DNA of 64,000 nucleotides from Planctomycetota bacterium (GCA_020638735.1 JACKHZ010000011.1:1-64000), one strand, 5' to 3'; positions 10,001 through 18,690 are shown, counted from the first letter of the stretch. Numbers and translations: made by a program. The notes: generated by a model not told the origin, from the letters alone.

Positions 10001-11655
10001 GCCAGGCGTGGCGCGCGGCGGGGCACCCGGGCTCTGGCAAGGTGACGCTGATGCTGCACACCTTCGTCGGCGACGACGAGGACAAGGTGCGCGAGATCGT
10101 GCGCGAGCCGATGAAGGGCTACCTGCGTTCGAGCCTCGACCTGGTCAAGCAGGCGGCGTGGTCGTTCCCGGCCTTCAAGAACCGCGTCGACAAGCCGGGC
10201 GAGATGGACGAGCTGCTCAACGGCGGCCTGACGCCGGCCGACTTCGAGGCGCTGCTGGAGTTCTCGTTCGAGCGCTACTACCGCACCAGCGGTCTGTTCG
10301 GCACGCCCGAGAGCTGCGTCGCGATCGTCGACCGGCTGCGCGCGATGCAGGTCGACGAGATCGCCTGCCTGGTCGACTTCGGCGTCGCCACCGACCTGGT
10401 GATGCAGAGCCTGCCGCACCTGCTGGAGCTGAAGCGGCGCTGCGACACGGCGACGGCTGCTGCGACGCAGCAGGGCGCGGTTGCGCCGACCCGCGAGGCG
10501 CCCGCGGCGACGATCCCCGCGCTGCTGCAGCGACACGCCGTGACGCACTTCCAGTGCACGCCGTCGATGGCCGGCATGCTGCTGCTCGACGCCGCGACGG
10601 CGCCGGCGCTGCGCGGGCTGCAGCACATGCTGGTCGGCGGCGAAGCGCTGCCGGGACAGCTGGCGCGGGAGCTGCGCGCGCTGGTGCCGAACCTGCACGA
10701 CGTCTACGGCCCGACCGAGACGACGGTCTGGTCGACGACGCAGAAGGTCGGCGACGACGAGCCGGTGCCGATCGGCAAGCCGCTCCAGAACCAGCAGTGC
10801 TACGTGCTCGACGCCTACCTGCAGCCGGTGCCGATCGGCAGCCCGGGCGAGCTGTGGATCGGCGGCGACGGCGTCACCGCCGGCTACTTCCGCCGCCCGG
10901 AGCTGACCGAGGAGCGCTTCCGCAAGGACCCGTTCCGCCCGCAGGACCCGAACGCGCGCATCTACGGCACCGGTGACCTCGCGCGTTGGCGGCCCGACGG
11001 CGTGCTCGAGTACCTCGGCCGCAAGGACAACCAGGTGAAGGTGCGCGGCTACCGCATCGAGCTCGGCGAGATCGAGGCGGTGCTGAGCCGCTGCCCCGGC
11101 GTGCGCGAGGCGGTGGTGGTGGCGCGGCAGGACGGCGCGGGCGAAGCGCGGCTGGTCGCCTACCTCGTGCCGCGCGCCGCGGCGCCGAACGTCGACGACC
11201 TCAGGAAGGAGCTGCGCGCGGCGCTGCCGGAGTTCATGGTGCCGAGCCAGTTCGTGCAGCTCGCCGACCTGCCGCGCACGCCCAATCTCAAGGTCGACCG
11301 CAAGGCGCTGCCGGCGCCCGACGCGGTGGGGCAGGCGACGACGCGGGCGGTGGCGGCGGCGCAGGACGACACCGAGGGCACGATACTCGACATCTGGAAG
11401 CAGGCGCTCGGCAGCGACGACGTCGGCGTCGAGGACAACTTCTTCGACTCGGGCGGTCACAGCATCCTCGCCGTCAAGGTGCACCGCGAGATCGTGCAGC
11501 GGCTCGGCGTCGAGTTGCAGGTCACCGACCTGTTCCGCTTCACGACCGTGCGCGCGCTGGCCAAGCACCTCGGCAAGGGCAAGTCGGCGCCGACCGCGGC
11601 GCAGCAGGCGATGGAACGCGCGCAGAAGCGGCGCAACCTGCTGCGGCGTCCGTGA
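7012..11655 (+). CDS. Single-module NRPS: formyltransferase - adenylation with inserted luciferase-like monooxygenase - carrier protein
   Basis: This 1547-residue protein starts at ATG 7012. Residues 1-200 form a formyltransferase N domain with the catalytic set N93, H95 and D131 (NFHDGPLPRYAG, DTGGILLQ), followed by its C-terminal subdomain. Residues 300-540 are poorly conserved and may be a remnant of a condensation domain. An adenylation domain follows, with A3 at about 694-709 (YTSGSTGRPKG) and A4 about 743-765 (FDISVLELWW). The domain is then interrupted at about 788-1145 by a complete MupA/Atu3671-type FMN-dependent luciferase-like monooxygenase (GFEAVWTPERHFHAFGG, LPVWVTVAGNPETYRMAGE). 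It resumes with A5 YGPTETTVWS (about 1230), A7 GTGDLARW, A8 and A10 NLKVDRKALP. A carrier protein ends the chain with DSGGHS, phosphopantetheine Ser1484. There is no complete condensation, thioesterase or reductase domain. It probably activates one amino acid that is then formylated and/or oxidised on the carrier; product unknown. Confidence 0.93.
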   Translation: MPSPLAAVFVGSDTLLLQCLDAYRERGHRVAVVATDTDKVRRYCAEHGLRCVAADETLAASLQGEVFDHLFAITWLSLLPEAVLRLPKVSAINFHDGPLPRYAGLNATCWAIHGGEREHGVTWHVIEPKADTGGILLQQTFAIADDDTAFTLNARCFEHGQRTFVELLDRLAAGPVEAQPQDLSRRTWFGRDARPEALAVLDFSRPAVEVARLVRAFDHGGYQNPLAIAKVRAAKGVFVPGGVELHGSSGRAAGTVTAIDAEHVQVACADGEVRLLRPRCLRGSPLGPLALAELGVTVGAVLPSVDATQRARWTALGKVAAAGERRWLAALPKVAPMPVPDATPGDRAVEVAEVATPLGHGDARRHAALCAAFLLRNGGHAQADVGFVSAATAVPADDAALVVPCPPMSLAVGDAATVEQALAAIGAAFDEREARGPLLRELVVRRPDLLPGNAVLEPPVRIAIGAAPAVDKGTLTLHIGDDGAVSLRFDAATLSRDAAAALAARLGVFAAAAGAAAQQPLRQVAMLDAAELDRQLREWNATQGPAIAEPFVHRQFAAMAQRQPEHVALRSGDATMSYRELLQAVERLAGWLRGRGVGRGDRVGICTERTFGMVTAALATLRCGAAYVPLDPGYPRERLSFMAGDVELAALIVDTRSAQAAPVAACPRIDLDADADAIADADVLLDDPTEADQLAYVIYTSGSTGRPKGVMVRHRNVTNFFAGMDRCLGADQPGYAPGTWLAVTSLSFDISVLELWWTLCRGFTVVLHKGEADKPQQAPPQAASTRPISFSMFYFASDEGEHKQDKYRLLLEGARFADQHGFEAVWTPERHFHAFGGLYPNPAVASAALATMTKNVQIRAGSCVATLHHPIRIAEDWSLVDNLSNGRVGVAFAAGWHGRDFVLRPETFADRKNEMFKILDQVQRLWRGETLEFAGPDGKQHQIKTLPRPIQPKLPVWVTVAGNPETYRMAGESGNHVLTHLLGQSLEELQHKLEVYRQAWRAAGHPGSGKVTLMLHTFVGDDEDKVREIVREPMKGYLRSSLDLVKQAAWSFPAFKNRVDKPGEMDELLNGGLTPADFEALLEFSFERYYRTSGLFGTPESCVAIVDRLRAMQVDEIACLVDFGVATDLVMQSLPHLLELKRRCDTATAAATQQGAVAPTREAPAATIPALLQRHAVTHFQCTPSMAGMLLLDAATAPALRGLQHMLVGGEALPGQLARELRALVPNLHDVYGPTETTVWSTTQKVGDDEPVPIGKPLQNQQCYVLDAYLQPVPIGSPGELWIGGDGVTAGYFRRPELTEERFRKDPFRPQDPNARIYGTGDLARWRPDGVLEYLGRKDNQVKVRGYRIELGEIEAVLSRCPGVREAVVVARQDGAGEARLVAYLVPRAAAPNVDDLRKELRAALPEFMVPSQFVQLADLPRTPNLKVDRKALPAPDAVGQATTRAVAAAQDDTEGTILDIWKQALGSDDVGVEDNFFDSGGHSILAVKVHREIVQRLGVELQVTDLFRFTTVRALAKHLGKGKSAPTAAQQAMERAQKRRNLLRRP

Positions 11656-11686
11656 CGCGGGCCGTCGTCGCCGCGATGATGCGGCG

Positions 11687-13723
11687 ATGACCTCGGCTCG
11701 TCGGGTGCGCCGCCCGCTGCTGCCGCTCGTGCTGTTGCTGGTGTCGATCGTCGCGCCGTCGTGCGCGACGCCCGCGCCGGCGCACAACGCGCGGCCGCCG
11801 CACATCCTGTTCGTGATGATCGACGACCTCGGTTGGATGGACATCCACCCGCAGGGCAACGATCGCTTCGTCACGCCGCACCTCGACCGCTTCGCCGCGC
11901 AGGCGACGCGCTTCACCGACTACTACGCGGCGTCGCCGGTCTGCTCGCCGACGCGCGCGGCGTGCATCACCGGCCTCGCGCCGGCGCGGCTCGGCGTCAC
12001 CAACCACATCCCCGATCGCTGGAGCTTCTACGACGCGCCAGCGAAGTCGGGCGCGCCGGCCAGCGAACGCGAGGGTCGCGAGTGGGGTCCGGCGCGGTCA
12101 CGCAATACGCTCGACAAGCGCTTCGTGACCATCGCGCAGCGACTGAAGGGCGCCGGCTACCGCACCGCGTTCGTCGGCAAGTGGCACCTCGCCGGCGCCG
12201 ACTGGCGCACCACCGACACGTCGCTGTTCCCGGAGAGCTACGGCTTCGACGTCAACGTCGCCGGCAACGCGATGGGCGGGCCGGGCACGTTCTTCGGCCC
12301 GATCGAGATGCCCAACTACCAGGCCGGCGAGAAGGGCGACTACCTGCCGGACCTGCTGGCGCAGGAGGCGATCGCGCAGCTGCGCTCGGCGCAGGGCGGC
12401 ACGCAGCCGCTGTTCCTGTGCCTCTGGACCTACACCGTGCACTACCCGATCGACGCGCCGCAGGACCTCTACGCGCACTACCACGACGGGCCGGGCGAGC
12501 CCGACATGCCGACGCGCTACCGGGCGATGGTCGAGGGCATGGACCGCGCCGTCGGCCGCGTGCTCGACGCGCTCGACGAGCTGGGGCTCGCCGACGACAC
12601 GCTGGTGGTGTTCACGTCCGACAACGGCCAGATGCCCGGCGCGTCGGTCGCCGATCCGCTGCGCGGGGCGAAGGGCTACCTGCACGAAGGCGGCATCCGC
12701 GTGCCGATGATGATGCGCTGGCCGGGCCACATCCGCGAAGGCGCGGTCGAGGCGGTGCCGGCGATCGCGATGGACTTCGCGCCGACGTTCTGCGACGCGG
12801 CGGGCATCGCCGTCGAGCCGGGCGCGTTCGACGGCGAGAACCTGCTGCCGGTCGCCTGCGGCGGGTCCGTACCGGCTCGCGACGCGCTGTTCTTCCACTA
12901 CCCGCACTACGCCTACCACGGGCAGAACGCGATGGCCTCGGCGGTGCGCATGGGCCGCTGGAAGTACCTCCATCACCACGACGACGACCAGCACGAGCTC
13001 TACGACCTCGAAGCGGACCTCGGCGAGCAGCACAACCTGCTGACTGCCGAGTCGGCGCGCGCGACGGCGCTGCGCGAACGCCTGTTCGCGTGGCTGGCCG
13101 AGACCGGCGCCGAGCTGCCGCGCCGCTACGCGGACATCCCGGCCGACGAGCTGCCCGGGCAGAAGCGCACAGGCTTCGTGCCGTTGTTCACGCTGGGCTC
13201 GCTGGCGGGATGGCACACCAAGCCGGGTGGCGAGTGGCGCTGGCAAGGCGACGTGCTGGTCGGCACCAGCAAGCCAGACGAGCCGCGCCACGGCCTCTTG
13301 GTCAGCGACGCGCGCTACCGCGACTTCGAGCTGCGCGGCGAGTTCCGCTGTGTGCGTGGCGACAGCGGCTGCTACTTCCGCGTCGACGAGGTCGACGGCG
13401 CGGTCGGTGTGCACGGCTTCCAGGCCGAGTTCGACACCACCGTCGAGACCGGCGGCCTCTACGAGACCGGCGGTCGCGCCTGGGTGAAGAAGCCCGACGT
13501 GGTGCTGATGCAGGACCTCTACGATCCGGGTGAGTGGTCGAAGCTCTCGATCCGCGCCGTCGGCGGCGACGTCCAGGTGCGCGTCAACGGCGCCGTCACC
13601 GCGAACCTGCACGACGACCCGGGTCGGCGCGAAGGCCACCTCGCGCTGCAGCTGCACGGCGGCGACGACCTGCACGTCGAGTTCCGCGGCCTCGAGCTGC
13701 GCGAGCTGGGCGGCGCACGATGA
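11687..13723 (+). CDS. Sulfatase fused to a C-terminal DUF1080 domain
   Basis: This 678-residue protein has an N-terminal hydrophobic signal ending VAPSC, which could be a lipoprotein box. The alkaline-phosphatase-superfamily sulfatase domain (about 35-470) begins ILFVMIDDLGWMD, with the paired metal-binding Asp, and contains the formylglycine signature C86-S-P-T-R90. Further signatures are TAFVGKWHLAG and VVFTSDNGQMPGA. From about 490 a beta-sandwich of the DUF1080 (3-keto-disaccharide hydrolase) type follows (GWHTKPGGEWRW through ARYRDFELRGEFRC). It probably desulfates an exported sulfated glycan or ester at the cell surface. Activity would need a formylglycine-generating enzyme, which is not in this window. 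It starts 31 bp after the NRPS gene and may share its transcript. Confidence 0.93.
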   Translation: MTSARRVRRPLLPLVLLLVSIVAPSCATPAPAHNARPPHILFVMIDDLGWMDIHPQGNDRFVTPHLDRFAAQATRFTDYYAASPVCSPTRAACITGLAPARLGVTNHIPDRWSFYDAPAKSGAPASEREGREWGPARSRNTLDKRFVTIAQRLKGAGYRTAFVGKWHLAGADWRTTDTSLFPESYGFDVNVAGNAMGGPGTFFGPIEMPNYQAGEKGDYLPDLLAQEAIAQLRSAQGGTQPLFLCLWTYTVHYPIDAPQDLYAHYHDGPGEPDMPTRYRAMVEGMDRAVGRVLDALDELGLADDTLVVFTSDNGQMPGASVADPLRGAKGYLHEGGIRVPMMMRWPGHIREGAVEAVPAIAMDFAPTFCDAAGIAVEPGAFDGENLLPVACGGSVPARDALFFHYPHYAYHGQNAMASAVRMGRWKYLHHHDDDQHELYDLEADLGEQHNLLTAESARATALRERLFAWLAETGAELPRRYADIPADELPGQKRTGFVPLFTLGSLAGWHTKPGGEWRWQGDVLVGTSKPDEPRHGLLVSDARYRDFELRGEFRCVRGDSGCYFRVDEVDGAVGVHGFQAEFDTTVETGGLYETGGRAWVKKPDVVLMQDLYDPGEWSKLSIRAVGGDVQVRVNGAVTANLHDDPGRREGHLALQLHGGDDLHVEFRGLELRELGGAR

Positions 13724-13761
13724 CGCGGCGCGCTGCCGTGCCCACGGCGTCGCTGCCGCGC

Positions 13762-13803
13762 GCGTCGCGGCCCGCGCAGGGCGCGCCCGCGCGGTCGCGA
13801 CGC
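13762..13803. terminator. Candidate stem-loop in convergent gap
   Basis: Between the stop of the sulfatase gene and the end of the convergent secreted-protein gene, GCGTCGCG (13762-13769) and CGCGACGC (13796-13803) form an 8-bp perfect inverted repeat around a GC-rich centre. There is no T tract. The position suits a two-way terminator, but such repeats also arise by chance at this GC content. Confidence 0.3.
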
Positions 13804-13808
13804 CGAGG

Positions 13809-15449
13809 TCAGTCGCAGCCGTTGCCGGCGAAGCGGACCCGCGTGCCGTTCGTCAGGTCGAACAGGCCGAACAACAGCGGCGACGGGTTGAAGGCCGCAC
13901 CCTGGAACACGAGGTCGGCGGGCGTCTGGCCGGCATTGACCGGCAGCGGGATCTGCGCGGCGCCGGCGCCGTCGGTCTGGAAGAGGCCGACCTGGCCGTA
14001 GAGGTTGAGGTCCAGGTGCACGGTGCACGGGCCGAGCGCGCTCGGCGCGGCTGCGGTGCTGAACATCACCAACACGAAGGTGTTCGCGCCGCCGGCGATG
14101 TCGAGCGCGAAGTTGGCGTTGCCGGCGGTCGGCAGTGCGTTGCTCTGCAGCTCGGTGGTGGGCGTGCCGCAGCCGGCGCCGAGGAACACGGCCGGCTGCA
14201 GGCCGGGCACGGTCGTCGCGACGGTGACGCTCGAGCTGCCGGCGCCCGGGCGGGCCTGGTCGACGACGGTGTCGCCGGCGACCGGCGCGACGTCGCAGTC
14301 GAACCAGAAGTTGTAGAGGCTGTTCCAGTTCAGCGGGTTGTCGACGCCGGCCAGGAACGCGACCTCACCGCCGCTGAAGCTGACGGACCAGTCGTTGGCG
14401 CCGTCCTGGTCGATGTCGCGGAAGCCGAGGTTCTCGACGCGGGCCGACGGGCAGACCGGGATGCGGAACGACGCGCCGCCGCGGTGGTTGTCGAGGTTGT
14501 GCACCGCGTACTCGTAGTGCCACATGCCGTCCGTCGGGCCGGTGACCTTGACGCCGACGTAGAAGCGGCCGTCGAAGTCGCTCAGCGTGCCGGTGCCGCC
14601 GTTGCTGCCCGAGGTCACGGTCGCGCCGGTCCAGCGGTCGAGCATCGTGCCGTACTGCGCGGTGCCGGTCGTCGACGTGCTCCAGGCGCTGGTGCCGCTG
14701 CCGCCCTGGTAGGTCATGGCGAACGTGTTGGTCATCGTGTTGTTGTCGCGGTTCTCGACGCGCTCACCCTCGATGACGACCTGGATCTGGAAGAACATGT
14801 TCTGCCCCTGCGGGATGTCCGCCTCGCGGATCGTCACGCGGTTCTTGACGGCGTCCATGCCGGACGTGCTGAGGCTGCGCACGCCGTCTGCCGGGGCCGG
14901 GAACCCGCTCTGCGCCGGGTCGCCGATGTCGAAGTAGCTGCCGACCGGGTTCCACGTGCCGAGCCACGGATTGATCTCGACCGGCGGGCCGAGGTAGGTG
15001 CGGCTGCCGTTGTTGCCGTTGGAGTAGATGTCCGAGCAGTGCACACCGAGCTGGGTGCCGGCGACGGCCGGCGGCTGGCAGGTGCCGCCACACGTCGACG
15101 GGCTGGCGAGCGCGTAGAATGCGTGCTTGCAGTACGACCAGTCGGAGATCTGGATCAGCCGGCCGTCGGCCTCCTTGGCGACGAGGAAGCCGAACTTCGG
15201 GTGGTCGGGCTGCATCGGCTGGCGCCATTCGACCGGCATCGTTCCCGGGTTGCACAGCTGGTTGGCGAACGACACGCCGACCTCGCCACCTGGATAGGCC
15301 GCGCCGCGGCGGCCCCAGTCGGTGGCGCTGTAGACGTTGGTCAGGGCTGCGTCGTAGCCGGAGCCGCGTTCGTTCGACTGGGCCTGCACGATGTCGGTGC
15401 AGGCGAGCGCGGCGGCCACCGCCGTGGCCAGGGAGAGGGTGTTCTTCAT
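13809..15449 (-). CDS. Secreted protein with clade-specific Cys/Gly C-terminal domain
   Basis: This 546-residue protein has a signal peptide (MKNTLSLATAVAAALA, cleavage near IVQAQ). The mature part is rich in Asn, Thr, Ser, Gly and aromatic residues, with paired cysteines (SWSYCKHAFYAL, STCGGTC), as in extracellular beta-structured proteins. The last 130 residues (from about LGAGCGTPTTELQSNALP) form a domain with ordered Gly-Cys, Ala-Leu-Pro and Gly-Asn-Phe positions. A similar end occurs in the propeller protein at 45455-47977 and in the broken gene at 32312-32836. I recognise no enzymatic motif. It is likely a surface or extracellular structural or binding protein. No Shine-Dalgarno is visible. 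The gene is convergent with the sulfatase gene. Confidence 0.82.
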   Translation of the reverse strand: MKNTLSLATAVAAALACTDIVQAQSNERGSGYDAALTNVYSATDWGRRGAAYPGGEVGVSFANQLCNPGTMPVEWRQPMQPDHPKFGFLVAKEADGRLIQISDWSYCKHAFYALASPSTCGGTCQPPAVAGTQLGVHCSDIYSNGNNGSRTYLGPPVEINPWLGTWNPVGSYFDIGDPAQSGFPAPADGVRSLSTSGMDAVKNRVTIREADIPQGQNMFFQIQVVIEGERVENRDNNTMTNTFAMTYQGGSGTSAWSTSTTGTAQYGTMLDRWTGATVTSGSNGGTGTLSDFDGRFYVGVKVTGPTDGMWHYEYAVHNLDNHRGGASFRIPVCPSARVENLGFRDIDQDGANDWSVSFSGGEVAFLAGVDNPLNWNSLYNFWFDCDVAPVAGDTVVDQARPGAGSSSVTVATTVPGLQPAVFLGAGCGTPTTELQSNALPTAGNANFALDIAGGANTFVLVMFSTAAAPSALGPCTVHLDLNLYGQVGLFQTDGAGAAQIPLPVNAGQTPADLVFQGAAFNPSPLLFGLFDLTNGTRVRFAGNGCD

Positions 15450-15606
15450 GCGTGGGATCGGATGGGCAGGGCCGGGGAGTCTAGCCCGCGGCGGCGCCTT
15501 GGCACCGGGGGCGAGCGCATCGGTCCGATGGATTCCCCGCGCCGGAGGTTCCGTGGAATCCGTGCCACGGCAGATGTCGCCGAGCGGGGATGCGCTGCAG
15601 CGAAGG

Positions 15607-16293
15607 TCAGCGCGTGGCCGCCAGCGGCCGCCAGCGCAACGCGCGGACCCGGCTGCGGGTCGAGAAGCACGCCAGCCCGAGCGGTCGCGACAGCTCGACC
15701 TCGGGCCGCAGCGACAGCGCGCGACCGCGCAGGTCGGCGGCCAGGAACGGCGCGCCGTCGAGCGTGACCTGCACCGCGTCGGCGGTGACGATGAGGCGCG
15801 CCGTGTAGTCGCGGCCGGCCTCGAAGGCCTTCAGCGTGCGGGTCTCGTTGCGCGCTGCGTCGGCGCCGTCGAGGCTCGACAGGCCGCAGACGCTGCCGCC
15901 CCAGCCGCCGAGGATCAGCGTCAGGTGCGCCGCGCCGACCGGGAACGTCAGACCGACGAAGAAGTCGTTGCCCGAGACGCGCGCGGCGGTGACCTCGAGC
16001 TCGTAGTCGCCGCCCGGCAGCGCGGCGGGGTCGGCGGCGGTGACGCCGGTCAGCGGGCTGCCGAAGTCGAGCCACAGCGCGCCGTCGCGGGCCACGACCT
16101 CGCCTTCGCCGCCGAACGACGTGACCTCGAGGCCGGTCAGCGAGCCGCCGTCGAACAGCTCGCGCCAGGTCGCCTCGGCCGGCGCCGCCGTCACGATCGC
16201 GACGGGTGCTTCGACGGGTTCCTCGATCGGCGTCGGCGCGGCGCCGCAGCCGGCCAGCGCGGCGGCGCAGAACCAACCCGCGGCCGACCTCAC
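15607..16293 (-). CDS. DUF1080-type lipoprotein
   Basis: This is 228 residues from the GTG at 16293, which overlaps the TGA of the preceding gene (GTGA) and gives a lipoprotein signal with the box ALAGC at about residue 16. The mature domain starts WRELFDGGSLTGLEVTS, the usual opening of DUF1080/3-keto-disaccharide hydrolase-like sandwiches. It continues through beta strands (GDYELEVTAARVSGNDFFVG, YTARLIVTADAVQVTLDG) to the C-terminus. It is probably membrane-attached and binds or processes saccharides; no activity can be read from the sequence. The overlap with the upstream squalene-cyclase-like gene implies translational coupling. Confidence 0.85.
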   Translation of the reverse strand: MRSAAGWFCAAALAGCGAAPTPIEEPVEAPVAIVTAAPAEATWRELFDGGSLTGLEVTSFGGEGEVVARDGALWLDFGSPLTGVTAADPAALPGGDYELEVTAARVSGNDFFVGLTFPVGAAHLTLILGGWGGSVCGLSSLDGADAARNETRTLKAFEAGRDYTARLIVTADAVQVTLDGAPFLAADLRGRALSLRPEVELSRPLGLACFSTRSRVRALRWRPLAATR

Positions 16294-18689
16294 TTGCCGG
16301 TCAGCACCGGGCTGGTGCTCTGCTTGAGGAACAGGATCGCCATCGCGTTGCGTTCGACGATGTCGTCGCCGTTGAGCTCGGAGGGCCAGTCGCCGTTCTC
16401 CTGCTGCGCGTAGACGAGCATCATCGCGCCCTCGAAGTACCAGTCGCGGTCCTGGATCAGCGCGATGCCGGACAGCAGCGACGCGCGCTCGAGGCCGTAG
16501 AGGTAGTAGTAGAACCAGCGGAAGCGCCGGGTCAGCGCGCCCGGGTGGTAGCGCACCGACAGGTTCTTCGCCAGCCACGCGAAGCCGTCGGCGCGGGCGC
16601 GCGACGCGTCGCTCTGCAGCTTGGCGCGCTTCAGCTTCGGGTAGTCCTCGAGCGCGCCCTGGCAGATCGCGAGGCCGGTGATGCCGGCGCACGTCATGCT
16701 GCCCCAGACCTCGCCGTGGTCGCCGTCGGCCTCGGCGTCCATGTAGCTCCAGCCGTTGGCGTTGGCCGCGCTGCGCGCCACCGTGACGGTGGCGTCGGGA
16801 TCGAAGACCTGCCGCGCCCTGGTCCGGTAGTCCATCAGCTCGAGCGACAGCCGGTCGCCCCAGTCCGCCTGGCAGTCGAGCAGGTGGTTGGCCGCCGACT
16901 CCCAGACCGTCGACGGGACCTCGATGCCGCACAGGTGCGCCGAGTAGAGGCCGAGCAGGCCGTACTGGTTGACGGAGTTGTCGTAGCGCGGCCCGCCCGT
17001 GTAGTTGAACCGCATCAGGTAGGCGGGGTCGACGCGCGTGTCGATGTTGGTCAGCAGGCGGTCGGTCCAGCGCTGCAGCAGCTCCTTGTCGGCGTCGCTG
17101 GGCGTGCGCCTGGACGGGCGGTCGATGGTGCCGTCGCGCAGCGACATCACCTCGGTGTGCGGCACGTAGAGCGCCTCGATCGCCATGATCGCGTTGCCGA
17201 GCGAGTAGGTGTCGATCAGCGGCCGCGTGCGCAGCTCGGCGAGCGCCTTCGCGAGCACCTCGTCGTCGACCGGCACGCCGCCCTTGATCAGCGCGAGGCA
17301 GCCGATCGCCAGGCGCCCGGAGTGGTAGCTGTTGTCGCCGTCCGGGCCCTGGTTGCGCAGCGTGTTGCCGCCGAGGCCCTTGAGCTGATCGCGCAGCTTG
17401 GCGGTGCCCTGCTCGATCGCCTTCTTGACCATCAGGCGGAAGTCGGCGTCCTGGTTCTCGTGCTCGTGCTGCCACTGCCAGCGCTCCCGGTGGTGCACGG
17501 TCGCGACGCCGTCCTTCCAGCCCTTGCCCTGCAGCAGCTCGCCGTCGAGCGTGCTCTCGATCGCGCCGACCCGCACGCCGTTCGCGGTCGGGTCGATGCG
17601 GCGGCGCAGCTTCATCGTGCCGTCGAAGGCGTAGCGCACGTATGGCTTGACGAAGCGATCGAGGAAGCGGTTGCTGTCGCCGTCGCCCGTCGGCTCCTTG
17701 GTCGTCTTGATCGTGAGCTCGAGCTCCTGCCAGCCCTCGGCGTCGACCGCGGTCGCGCGGCCGCGCACCTTGAGGTCGCCGAGCTGGTAGACGCGCTGCG
17801 CGTCGAGGCTGACGGCGCCGCCGAACGCGCCGCAGCGCAGGTCGCAGGCGACCCACCACGCCAGCTCGCGAAGGTCGGCGGGCGGCCACGGCACGTACTT
17901 GCCCGTGGCGTCCAGCTCGCCCTGCAGCACCACCGGGGCGGGGCGGAAGTCGGCGAACAGGTCCCGGCGCACGCGGTTGGTCGCCTCGCGTTCTTCGCGC
18001 AGCGCCTGGGCCAGGTCCTCGGCGCGGCGCAGCTCGCGCGGCAGGTTGGGGTAGACCTCGACCTGCACGTCGAGGTAGCCCGGGCCGCCCGTGTTGGTGC
18101 ACCGCGCGGAGAGCACGTTCTCGCCGCGGTGCCAGGCGTCGAGCGCCGGGCCGGTGACGATGTAGCTGCGGCCCATGCCGAAGCCGTCGTCGGCGACGAC
18201 CATCGTGCCGTTGAGCCAGATGCGCACGCCGTCGTCGTGATCGATCAGGAAGCGCAGCGCCTTCGGCTGCTTCTTGCCGAGATCGACCTTGGTGCGCAGG
18301 TTGAGCACGTCGGTCTGCCACGGCGAGCGGTGCTTCGGGTTCTTGCCGATCTCGGAGCCGAAGCCGGTCGGTCCGAGCAGCCACTGCGAGTCGTCGAACA
18401 GCTCGTTCTCGCAGCCGGCCGGCACGTCGTTCGAGCCGGTGGCGAGGTAGCGCCAGCGGTGCGGTTCGGCGCCGGCGCCGTTCTGCACGGCGATCTCCGG
18501 GCGGAACTTCGACGCCGGCGGGGCGACCTCGAACAGCAGCTCGTCGCGCCGATAGGTGTGGGCGCCGCGCGGCGGCACGTCCCAGCGGAACTCCTGCGCC
18601 GCCAGCGACACCGCGAGCGAGAGCCAGGCGAGGCACGAGAGCGTGAGCCGCAGGAGCAGCAGCGCCGGAGTCTGTGGAGCGCCGCTCAT
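16290..18689 (-). CDS. Secreted protein with squalene-cyclase/prenyltransferase-like alpha-toroid
   Basis: This 799-residue protein has a signal peptide (leucine-rich, ending AVSLAAQ near residue 32). The first 200 residues form beta-rich modules with a PA14/CBM-like flavour (ELFDDSQWLLGPTGFGSEIG, FLIDHDDGVRIWLNG). Residues 420-799 contain repeated helical pairs with Gly/Trp/Tyr (NSYHSGRLAIGCLALIKGG, GLLGLYSAHLCGIEV, SMTCAGITGLAICQGAL) as in the alpha6/alpha6 toroid shared by squalene cyclases and alpha-macroglobulins. Exported proteins of this kind are common in Planctomycetes and usually lack cyclase residues; I see no DxDD motif. It is translated just before the DUF1080 lipoprotein and may work with it at the envelope. 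Confidence 0.82.
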   Translation of the reverse strand: MSGAPQTPALLLLRLTLSCLAWLSLAVSLAAQEFRWDVPPRGAHTYRRDELLFEVAPPASKFRPEIAVQNGAGAEPHRWRYLATGSNDVPAGCENELFDDSQWLLGPTGFGSEIGKNPKHRSPWQTDVLNLRTKVDLGKKQPKALRFLIDHDDGVRIWLNGTMVVADDGFGMGRSYIVTGPALDAWHRGENVLSARCTNTGGPGYLDVQVEVYPNLPRELRRAEDLAQALREEREATNRVRRDLFADFRPAPVVLQGELDATGKYVPWPPADLRELAWWVACDLRCGAFGGAVSLDAQRVYQLGDLKVRGRATAVDAEGWQELELTIKTTKEPTGDGDSNRFLDRFVKPYVRYAFDGTMKLRRRIDPTANGVRVGAIESTLDGELLQGKGWKDGVATVHHRERWQWQHEHENQDADFRLMVKKAIEQGTAKLRDQLKGLGGNTLRNQGPDGDNSYHSGRLAIGCLALIKGGVPVDDEVLAKALAELRTRPLIDTYSLGNAIMAIEALYVPHTEVMSLRDGTIDRPSRRTPSDADKELLQRWTDRLLTNIDTRVDPAYLMRFNYTGGPRYDNSVNQYGLLGLYSAHLCGIEVPSTVWESAANHLLDCQADWGDRLSLELMDYRTRARQVFDPDATVTVARSAANANGWSYMDAEADGDHGEVWGSMTCAGITGLAICQGALEDYPKLKRAKLQSDASRARADGFAWLAKNLSVRYHPGALTRRFRWFYYYLYGLERASLLSGIALIQDRDWYFEGAMMLVYAQQENGDWPSELNGDDIVERNAMAILFLKQSTSPVLTGK

Positions 18690-18690
18690 G

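Noticed and set aside
6991..11916. 1641-codon open frame on the minus strand opposite the NRPS gene
   Set aside because: It is rich in Arg, Ala, His and Gln with no domain pattern and mirrors the codon bias of the plus-strand gene; a typical shadow in GC-rich DNA.
16294..18636. Long N-terminal extension of the DUF1080 lipoprotein frame
   Set aside because: It overlaps the squalene-cyclase-like gene in another frame and has shadow composition; the GTG at 16293 gives a clean lipoprotein signal.
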